Part shown: positions 1 through 6,159 of the stretch, in pieces
How positions within the stretch are numbered: position 1 is the first letter of the stretch
How the letters are laid out: each line of letters starts with the position of its first letter
Assembly (NCBI GenBank): GCA_003354225.1
Contig: PIVH01000351.1
Span: forward strand, 1-6,159
DNA: 6,159 nucleotides
Source: Globobulimina sp.
Taxonomy: Eukaryota > Foraminifera > Rotaliida
Reading direction: 5' to 3'
The notes under the pieces: model-generated
Databases searched by the model: none
What the model was told of the DNA's origin: nothing
The model's input: only the letters and a program-made list of their open reading frames with translations
Made by a program: the position numbers and the translations under genes

Positions 1-803
1 AATATACCAAACGAATATATAGCTGTACGAATATTGCATACTTTTTGGCGAATACTTTCTGGCGATAACCATAAATTTGGTCCTTTGCGAGAATCTGCTC
101 TATTTTTATTAATTTCGCACTCTCCAAAATCGCATACTTTGACAATGAATTTATTGCTCGGCTTCTGTCTGTTATTTGCTTTGAATAATAAGTTACGTGC
201 ACTTAAATCGCGATGAATAATACCCATTGAATGTAAACATTTCATTGCAGCACAAACATCAATTAATATGTCTACAATATCGAATATGTATAACTTATCT
301 CTTATATTGTTATCTGAAAAGGCTTTGGAATACAAAAGTTTATCACCAGATCCTGCCGACATAAATTCAGAAACAAACGATTCGTTACATACACCGTACG
401 GTTTTAAGATATGGTCATATTTATCCGCAACAAATGAATCATTAATATGTTTGATTACATTTATTTCATGCAAGTAATCTTTTTTATGTTTATATTGTTT
501 GATTGCAACAGTTTCATTGTTATACGTCCCTTTATAAACACTGCCAAATTTACCTTGACCAATTGGCTTTGTGCTTGATTTTATAACTGGTTTTAATTGG
601 TTTGGATTGATTTGCTGTATATTGTTGTTGTTGTTGCTGTTATTGATATGTTTCTCGTCATCTTTTTCGTCATTCAAATGTGTTGTGGAATGATTTAATT
701 CGTTTAACACAACATCTACGTCCAGTTCACTATCGAAACGTTGGAAATCGGAGTTTGAAAAGTATGGTTCGTTTGATTCTGCCTTTATTACACCGGTTGA
801 CAT
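1..803 (-). CDS. Protein kinase, tyrosine-kinase-like type (3' end outside window)
   Basis: The reading frame is open from ATG at 803 to the left edge (267 full codons) and encodes a protein kinase that would phosphorylate proteins using ATP. Residues 1-70 are polar and contain a five-asparagine run (57-61). The catalytic domain follows: glycine loop GQGKFGSV (82-89), ATP-binding lysine in VAIK (K102), probable helix-C glutamate E113, catalytic loop HRDLSARN (197-204), metal-binding DFG (225-227), and SPE (247-249) in place of APE. HRDLSARN resembles the HRDLAARN of tyrosine and tyrosine-kinase-like (TKL) kinases, so TKL is the best guess; substrate specificity cannot be read. The activation segment is short and has no tyrosine. 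The usual aspartate before YSFG is alanine (A261). ATG 803 is the first start after an in-frame stop at 852-854. No intron is needed. It is divergent from the kinase at 881, and the lower C-lobe lies outside the window. Confidence 0.92.
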   Translation of the reverse strand, partial: MSTGVIKAESNEPYFSNSDFQRFDSELDVDVVLNELNHSTTHLNDEKDDEKHINNSNNNNNIQQINPNQLKPVIKSSTKPIGQGKFGSVYKGTYNNETVAIKQYKHKKDYLHEINVIKHINDSFVADKYDHILKPYGVCNESFVSEFMSAGSGDKLLYSKAFSDNNIRDKLYIFDIVDILIDVCAAMKCLHSMGIIHRDLSARNLLFKANNRQKPSNKFIVKVCDFGECEINKNRADSRKGPNLWLSPESIRQKVCNIRTAIYSFGI

Positions 804-880
804 TATTTTTGATTTAAAGTAAAAAATAAAGAGGAAAACAAGTAAAGTGTACTAAATATATATAAACTTCAACACAAATC
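804..880. promoter_or_regulatory. Short divergent intergenic region, putative bidirectional promoter
   Basis: These 77 bp separate the start codons of two oppositely transcribed kinase genes, so promoter elements and both 5' leaders must fit here or overlap the genes. The stretch is very AT-rich. A TATA-like run, ATATATATAAA, lies at 856-866, only about 15 bp before the plus-strand ATG; that would give a very short leader for the right-hand gene, or it could serve the left-hand gene instead. Its role as a promoter is inferred from position. Confidence 0.45.
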
Positions 881-2345
881 ATGGCTATTGTTATCTCATC
901 ATCTGCGATATACAATGCATCCACACAAAAATACTTAATTATCTTAGAAAATGCAGTTTTAATTAAAAATGATCCTGGCAATAAACAGTTAACTATAGAA
1001 TTAGGACGAAACAATGTGATGCCATCTACGCCAACATTCAAGCCACAAACACCATCTTCTTCACATTATACATATGATATTAAATCTACACTCATCATCC
1101 AAAAACCTACCATGGATAATAAAATAATCATAAATGATAAGAAATGTACAGACGAATATGAGACATTTACCTCAATGAAAATACAAATAAACAAAAAACA
1201 TCAGCAATTATCATCTGTGTCCATCTCACAAAGCGGAACATCGCCAATCAATGAAAATAATCCACGGATACTGACATATGATGCATTGCCGCGCAGATTA
1301 TCATTGTATTTAATGAGTATCAAAGATCCCATACACAAAACAAATCTAATTAGACGAATGCTGCGATGTACACATTTAACACAAAACGATATTGCACTGA
1401 CATTACCTTCCAAATATGAGGAAAAATACCAAGTGATTAAAAAAATAAATGCTGGATTACAAGCAAGCATTCATTGCGTAAAATGTATACAAAATAATAA
1501 GAAATACGCAATGAAATCGATTAAATATAAAACCATATATCAATTAAGACAACATTTGCAAAGATATTTAATTGTCCACCAACACAAATTTATGCATTAC
1601 GAAGATATCTTCGTTGATGTAAAGGATAAAATATTGCATATAATTCAACCGTTATTCAAGGAAACCATCACAGAGAGATTGTGTCGGTTAAAAGGTAGGA
1701 AACTCAGTAAAATGGAAATAAAATCTGTGATCCTGCAATTAATGCAAAAGATTGATTGTTTGCATTCCGTTGGCTATGTTCATCATGACCTGAAGCCATC
1801 GAACATTATGTTTGATGAAATTGGCCAATTACACATTATTGATTTTGATTTGATGGAAAGAAATGATACAAAAATAGCCATAAAAGGTATTTTGTTATGT
1901 TTTTATTTGTATATTTTAGTATGTTTATTTTTTTGTGATAGGTACTGTTGGATTTATAGCGCCTGAATTATTTTTATCTGTTTTGGATAAAACTGGGAAA
2001 AGAAAGATAAGTTCAAAAACGTCAATGGATATTTGGAGCATTGGGAGTATTGTTTGTTATGTTGCATTTAAAGGAAATATACCGTTTAATAACATAATGG
2101 ATAATAATGAAAGAATAAATAATTTAAGACAGTATATGGATATTCATTCATTTTTGGAGGAAAGTCATTATCGAGATAATAAATGGTCGTTTATTGTTGA
2201 TGTGAAAATAGATTATTGCGAGGATTATAACCCAAACTTGTTTCAATTAATTAGCGATTTGTTAGCGTTTAAACCAAATGATAGACCAAATGCAGCCACA
2301 GTATTGGCAGCTGATCAATATTCATGGTTTAATCAGCAATTGTAA
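881..2345 (+). CDS. Atypical Ser/Thr-type protein kinase (possible pseudokinase), two exons
   Basis: The spliced gene, join(881..1886,1942..2345), encodes 469 residues. Residues 1-180 are polar and match no domain I recognise. The kinase domain covers about 183-465. It keeps the ATP-binding lysine (YAMK, K212), the catalytic aspartate and asparagine (D303 and N308 in HHDLKPSN), APE (342-344), the helix-F aspartate (DIW, D365) and the C-lobe arginine (R450 in NDRP). LKPSN and GTVGFIAPE are Ser/Thr-kinase style. Several signatures are degraded: the glycine loop reads NAGLQASI (190-197) with only one usual glycine, no acidic residue is visible in the expected helix C (about 218-231), HRD is HHD, and DFG is DFD (321-323). 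It could be a weak kinase or a scaffold-type pseudokinase. ATG 881 opens the frame in context AAATCATGG. The gene is divergent from the kinase at 803 and co-directional with the transporter 108 bp downstream. Confidence 0.9.
1887..1941 (+). other. Spliceosomal intron (55 nt) in the atypical kinase
   Basis: The intron begins GTATTT and ends GATAG and is rich in T throughout. Splicing joins G at 1886 to GT at 1942, rebuilding a glycine codon and the continuous motif GTVGFIAPE of the kinase activation segment. Without splicing the first exon frame runs to a TAG at 1964-1966, just before APE. An earlier AG at 1918-1919 would put the second exon out of frame, so 1941 is the supported acceptor. The intron interrupts codon 336 after its first base. 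Confidence 0.9.
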
Positions 2346-2453
2346 TGCAAACAAATTTGTTTCAACACGTTTTTTGTTGACAGTGTATTAATTATATTTC
2401 TACATGTTTTATTAAAGTAGTGTTTTTTTTTTAGAAAAATTTTAGTTACTAGT
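2346..2453 (+). promoter_or_regulatory. Gap between kinase 3' end and transporter start
   Basis: This 108-bp AT-rich gap must hold the 3' end of the kinase transcript and the promoter of the transporter. ATTAAA at 2411-2416 is a possible polyadenylation signal 66 nt after the kinase stop. A run of ten T (2423-2432) and the motif TTACTAGT directly abutting the ATG at 2454 are visible. Nothing here is a firm regulatory element. Confidence 0.3.
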
Positions 2454-4064
2454 ATGAATATAATAGACTCGTCACTGTCCATCATTTATCCCTCAGAAGT
2501 GGTTGAATGCACGAAAAGTTCAATAACATTTGATCTCAGCTTTGATTACAATGACTGTACTTCAACGCCATCCATAGAAGACCATAATAAATTACTTTCT
2601 CAGTCCTTACGCGTCGCAAAACATTGGAGTTGGTTATGTATTCCGTTTGCATTGATTGGATCGATGCGTTGGTATATTTGGATATTGTATGCGCAAGATT
2701 TGGGTGAAGAAAATCACACCACACTAGGTTTTGTCGTGTATGCCTGCTATTTTATACAAGGCATTGGCTCAATGTTTTGGGCCTCCATCGGTGATAAATA
2801 TCAATATGATAAAGTCGCAACAATTTTGGTCATCATAAATGTCTGCGCAGTGGCTATCGAATCCATCGCACCAAATTTCAATGTCTTAATCATCGGCTCA
2901 ATGTTATTAGCGTCCACCAGAGGAGTCGGCGCATTATCACTCGCCTTTGTGGCTAAATATTTGCCAAACGAATATGCCATACAATATACGAGTTATTTAT
3001 ATGCGTTGGCAGCAGCTGCATACCTCACTGGTCCCGTGATCAGTGGTATCATTATCCATTTTTTAGGTTATCGCGCTGTGTACACTACGTGCGCTGTCAT
3101 ATTGACACTGTGTTTACTGTACATATTATGTCTAATATCTGGGTCACAGAAACCATTGGAAACGAAGCAAAAAAGAATGAAAGAATTATACATTGCGCTA
3201 GCAAATGATACGCCGTCTGCGACTTCGAATAAATTACTGTCTGAAAACAGTCAGTTTCCAGTTTGTATTGAACGCTTTGGACTGATGGAAGCTACACATT
3301 CTAAACATGTGCACGAAGTTCCTCGTGTTATATCAGTGCAAAATTCATTGAATTTGACGGAGAGATTAGTGGACAATGATGGCTTTTCTTTGACTGATAT
3401 CGGAATTGAAAAACAAACCAAACAAAGTGTTTCTTATTACGATTGGTTTTTGATGATCAACACATTGATAGCAAATGCATGTCTTTTAGGCATTGAAGGC
3501 GTCACATCGACGTATTATTTGGTGTATTGTGAGGAGGAATTTAATGAAAGCATAATTAATTCGACAGTGCAAATTGCATTGTTCGTGTTGCTGTTTATCA
3601 GCGCCTGCGTTGCTACGCCACTTTTATTGAAATGTTGTTCTCGGCAAAGTATTGAAAATGTACAACATAATAAGAAGTCATATAATTGGGAATATGGTGT
3701 ATTGTTTGTGGGGCATATTTTGAATATTCCGTTGTATTTGGTGGTATGGCAAAGAGCACAGAGTATACAGTATATGCGTTGGATGATAATGTGTGCGGCA
3801 GGAATAGGACTGGGAGTTACCAATATGACTCAAGAAGTAATGTTACTCGAATTTCAGCCAAAACAACATGCGGGAAAGGTTAGTGGGGCTAAGATTATGG
3901 CCAGGCAATTTATGAAAGCATTTGCGTGCCTCGCGGTTGGTGTGTTATGGACAAATCAAGTTTATTGGTTTTTGTGGGTCATGGGATATTTGTATGTAAT
4001 TAGTTTATTATTGACCGTTATTATGTTTTTTGTCCAAAAATACAAATTTTGGTTGTTAAAGTAA
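2454..4064 (+). CDS. Major facilitator superfamily (MFS) transporter
   Basis: A single exon encodes 536 residues, close to the usual MFS size. A polar N-terminal tail (1-58) precedes about six membrane spans (roughly 60-80, 91-112, 121-139, 144-168, 177-203, 208-230). A long hydrophilic central loop (231-327) follows, then six more spans (roughly 330-356, 368-393, 413-432, 438-460, 480-500, 502-528). The loop between spans 2 and 3 reads GDKYQYDK (113-120), matching the MFS motif A pattern GxxaDrxGrk. Span 5 carries LTGPVISG (191-198), like the antiporter-type motif C (GPxxGG). The protein should move a small solute across a membrane by an ion- or solute-coupled mechanism; the substrate cannot be told. 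The 97-residue central loop may carry regulatory sites. The start is the first ATG of the frame. It lies downstream of the kinase on the same strand and converges on the permease. Confidence 0.85.
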   Translation: MNIIDSSLSIIYPSEVVECTKSSITFDLSFDYNDCTSTPSIEDHNKLLSQSLRVAKHWSWLCIPFALIGSMRWYIWILYAQDLGEENHTTLGFVVYACYFIQGIGSMFWASIGDKYQYDKVATILVIINVCAVAIESIAPNFNVLIIGSMLLASTRGVGALSLAFVAKYLPNEYAIQYTSYLYALAAAAYLTGPVISGIIIHFLGYRAVYTTCAVILTLCLLYILCLISGSQKPLETKQKRMKELYIALANDTPSATSNKLLSENSQFPVCIERFGLMEATHSKHVHEVPRVISVQNSLNLTERLVDNDGFSLTDIGIEKQTKQSVSYYDWFLMINTLIANACLLGIEGVTSTYYLVYCEEEFNESIINSTVQIALFVLLFISACVATPLLLKCCSRQSIENVQHNKKSYNWEYGVLFVGHILNIPLYLVVWQRAQSIQYMRWMIMCAAGIGLGVTNMTQEVMLLEFQPKQHAGKVSGAKIMARQFMKAFACLAVGVLWTNQVYWFLWVMGYLYVISLLLTVIMFFVQKYKFWLLK

Positions 4065-4073
4065 ATATTTATT

Positions 4074-4087
4074 AATTACTAGTAATT
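4074..4087. repeat. Perfect 14-bp palindrome after the transporter gene
   Basis: AATTACTAGTAATT is its own reverse complement and starts 10 bp after the transporter stop codon. Its core TTACTAGTA also occurs at 2446-2454, where it overlaps the A of the transporter start codon, so the gene is bracketed by two copies of the same 9-mer. In AT-rich DNA this may be chance; a transcript hairpin or protein site is only possible. Confidence 0.5.
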
Positions 4088-4299
4088 GATCATTTTGTGT
4101 TTGTGTTTGAGTTGCAATAGTGACCCCTCCTAGGTTTACAAATTGACGTTGACATTAAATATTAATGGCAAACAAAGGCAAGGCTACAACAACAAGGAAT
4201 AAGGACACGCAATGTATACGTGTACACAGTCAATTCGTGACAAACAAAACAACAAAAACACACAAAAACAACAAACAAAAACGGAGTTTATATACAAAA
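4088..4299. other. Convergent intergenic region with A/C-rich tract
   Basis: This gap lies between the tail-to-tail transporter and permease genes and holds no supportable gene. On the plus strand 4240-4281 is almost purely A and C; on the minus strand it reads as a T/G-rich tract just downstream of the permease stop, which fits a GU-rich 3' processing region for that transcript. No AATAAA is seen near the permease stop. A frame from 4165 to 4350 is low-complexity Lys/Asn/Thr sequence and is not called a gene. Confidence 0.5.
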
Positions 4300-5701
4300 C
4301 TATACAACAGGAAGCCGAATATTACTATTCATGAAAATATAACTTACTAAAATACAGCCAATCATCCAAACAACAAATAATTTTAATACCATTTTAATTA
4401 AGTCCGATTCAGGAAACCTCGACGATAATAATAATGTGCTAAATACAGCATTCATAGGAGATATAATTTCACCGCCAGTTGCTCCTAATATTTGTGTAGC
4501 AGCAACTTCCCAGATTGTATTTTTGCCATTTTTCATATTAATAATGCCCAATTCTAATGCAGTCGTAACTTGTAATCTACCAAACAAAAAATTCGAAGTT
4601 GTTGTACTCCCCGTTAAGCCCGAACCCATCATACCAATCTGAACAGTATTTATTGTGGAGATTATTTATTATTGTTATATACAGAATGTACAGACATACT
4701 ATTGGCATAAATGCAACATAAACTTGCGGCGCATCTTTTAATGCAGAAACAATTCCATTCGCAATACTTTGTGTCATATTAAATGCAGCCATTACTTTTG
4801 CGATTGATGCATAACAACCAATGCTTAACATTACTGGCAATGCCTCAAATATTGATTTCTTGAATGCTTCAACTAAAACATATTTACGTTTTGAATTTAT
4901 GTCATCCACATATAGTTCTTCAATCACTTTTAATTTTGTTACATCTTTTTGTAAGCCCCGCTTCATTTTAGTTGCTTGTTTCTCATTTTTATAAACATGA
5001 TCTTTTGGATCACTATGCATTAATGTTTGGTCAATATTGTCTTCTTTATTTGTATAAGGCACAATGAATACAGTTAAAACGGATACAAATAATACAGTCA
5101 TTCCAGGATGCGCCAACCAACCAAAATGGCGAACAAATTTATATTTTAAATATTTAATATTCAACACATATGGATTAAACATAGCGGATGCAACTTCATT
5201 AGAGCCACCTTCTAAAAACTCTTGAAAGCCGGGTATTAAACGAATGCAACAGAGCAATGTTACTAAAATAATAAATGGAATGGAAAATAAACGTTTTCGA
5301 AAATTTGGACTGCCATTCATTTTTAAACCATATTGCTTACATTGCACATATGCGTAATATCCAATTAATGCGGAGCCAGCAGATAATAAACAAACTAATT
5401 CTGGTCCAATTAACCATGAAGTTAAAAATTGAACAGTTGCATAAATTGAGCCACATAAGAATAATACGACAAAATCTTTCCTTAAATCTGATAATATTTC
5501 ATAAATCGATGTCTTTCGGTTATACATTGCTGCCATAATAAAGGGTGTAATTACGGAGAAAATAAAAAACATCAAACTAAAATAACCGCCAATTTGTTTG
5601 GCGGCACATTTTTCTTCCCATTCCACTGAATGTTCACCTAAATATTCAGCAATACCCAGTTTTATTTCATATTGAAAACAGATCCAAAATATCACAACGT
5701 T
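4300..5701 (-). CDS. L-lactate permease family protein, N-terminally truncated, two exons
   Basis: The exons, complement(join(4300..4638,4700..5701)), encode the C-terminal two thirds of an LctP/LldP transporter, which imports lactate or glycolate with protons. Numbering from GTG at 5695, 444 residues are readable, against about 550 in bacterial LldP. Family marks are IGPEL (96-100), the splice-built MPIIGMMGSGLTGSTTTSN (330-348), LFGRLQ (350-355), ISPMN further on, and many hydrophobic spans. A charged loop at about 215-280 separates membrane blocks. The sequence just after the break, VIFWICF, resembles the GTPIWFG segment in the middle of the family, so the domain with the GAAGFGAP-type motif is missing. 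An in-frame TGA lies at 5702-5704, no AG acceptor is near, and no N-terminal piece is found up to 6159. The first ATG in frame is at 5572. It is either a remnant or the 3' part of a rearranged gene. Base composition matches its neighbours. Confidence 0.85.
4639..4699 (-). other. Spliceosomal intron (61 nt) in the permease
   Basis: On the minus strand the intron begins GTATGT (4699-4694), a strong donor, and ends CTGTTCAG (acceptor at 4639). It lies between codons: ATA ends the first exon at 4700 and ATT opens the second at 4638. Joining gives AFMPIIGMMGSGLTGS, which follows the family pattern before the GSxTxSN motif. Without splicing the upstream frame reads unrelated residues to a stop at 4577. 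Confidence 0.9.
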
Positions 5702-5913
5702 TCAGGACAAATTATTTAATCTAAAACTTCCTTTTAGTTTGCCTTTATTTAAGGTAGTTGTGTACTTAGTGTTGAGTGATTCAAAATATTTTCCGTAAAC
5801 ACTTGTGTTGACTAATTGTATGATTGTCGTATGTGGCACTATGTGCGTATTGATTATAGTATTTGAGTTTGAGAAAATAATAAAATGTCTGCTTTGGTGA
5901 GCTTTATCCAATC
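5702..5913. other. No recognisable gene between permease break and BTB-like remnant
   Basis: These 212 bp contain stops in all plus frames. The only longer minus-strand frame (5702-5911, no ATG start) is Asn/Thr/Ile-rich, ends exactly beside the permease frame, and resembles nothing I recognise. I found no permease N-terminal motif in any minus frame here. Confidence 0.5.
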
Positions 5914-6159
5914 ATGGAGCAGCGTACAACCGTTACATTGGGTAATCATGTTCTTATTAAACATTTGCAGGATTTGCGACATTCAGAATTCATGTTTATT
6001 GTTGGTGCTGCTTCGTAAAGTGTTTCTCATGGATTGGAGTGCTTTTTAGCCCGAAATTTGATGTACGAATGCTAGAAAATATGTTATTCGTATATATGAT
6101 GAGGATGAGAGCTATCATTATGGATTTAATAGGGCGTGCTTGCCATAAACCACACCAAC
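5914..6159 (+). pseudogene. BTB/POZ-like domain fragment, frame-disrupted (runs off window)
   Basis: From ATG 5914 the first frame reads 34 residues ending SEFMFIVGAAS, which resembles the opening strand of a BTB/POZ domain (SDvtFvVG), a protein-protein interaction fold used in ubiquitin-ligase adaptors and other complexes. It then meets TAA at 6016. After that stop the same frame gives HGLECFLARN (6028-6057), similar to the BTB pattern HxxvLaaRS. KFDVRMLEN, similar to vFraMLen, follows in a second frame (6054-6080), and VIRIYDEDES in a third frame (6083-6112). The pieces are in the right order for one BTB domain, so the simplest reading is a decayed copy with a stop and at least two frameshifts. 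Alternatively a 35-nt GT-AG intron (6015-6049) would give one open frame to the window end, but that discards the HGLECFLARN piece. The BTB assignment rests on short motif matches. Confidence 0.45.

Noticed and set aside
1911-1919. Alternative acceptor TTTTAG inside the kinase intron
   Set aside because: Using it shifts the second exon out of frame and destroys the GTVGFIAPE motif.
2536-2724. Minus-strand frame inside the transporter gene
   Set aside because: It is the shadow of a well-supported membrane protein on the plus strand and has no recognisable content of its own.
4240-4281. A/C-rich tract as a tandem repeat or CRISPR-like array
   Set aside because: There is no regular repeat unit or spacer structure, only low-complexity composition.
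4165-4350. Plus-strand 61-codon frame rich in Lys, Asn and Thr
   Set aside because: It is low-complexity translation of the A/C-rich tract, overlaps the 3' end of the permease on the other strand, and resembles no protein I know.
5702-5911. Minus-strand 69-codon frame as a possible N-terminal permease exon
   Set aside because: It has no ATG start, ends in the TGA next to the permease frame, lacks hydrophobic spans, and contains no permease motif.
5914-6159. Stop-codon reassignment (TAA and TAG read as amino acids) to rescue the BTB-like frame
   Set aside because: The other genes end sensibly at TAA or TAG right after complete domains, and the rescued frame meets TGA soon afterwards while the motifs still change frame.

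Overview
The window looks like nuclear DNA of an AT-rich unicellular eukaryote. Two genes carry short GT-AG introns (55 and 61 nt) that must be removed to keep a conserved domain in frame. One kinase has an asparagine run, intergenic gaps are short, and TAA and TAG work as ordinary stops. I cannot name the lineage from sequence alone.

Layout from left to right: (1) a protein kinase on the minus strand (803 down to the left edge, cut off by the window); (2) a 77-bp shared promoter gap; (3) a second, divergent and atypical protein kinase on the plus strand (881-2345, one intron, 469 residues after splicing); (4) a plus-strand 12-helix major facilitator transporter (2454-4064); (5) a convergent intergenic gap with a perfect 14-bp palindrome and an A/C-rich tract; (6) on the minus strand, the C-terminal two thirds of an L-lactate permease (LctP/LldP) family protein (4300 to about 5701, one intron); (7) about 210 bp with no recognisable gene; (8) a short BTB/POZ-like coding remnant on the plus strand, spread over three frames and running off the right edge.

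The window holds two signalling-type genes back to back and two membrane transporters tail to tail. Nothing shows that they form one pathway. The points most worth checking are the permease, a mainly prokaryotic family here carrying a spliceosomal intron, which loses its N-terminal third abruptly with no splice acceptor at the break; the second kinase, which has lost several catalytic signatures; and the broken or oddly spliced BTB-like region next to the permease break.
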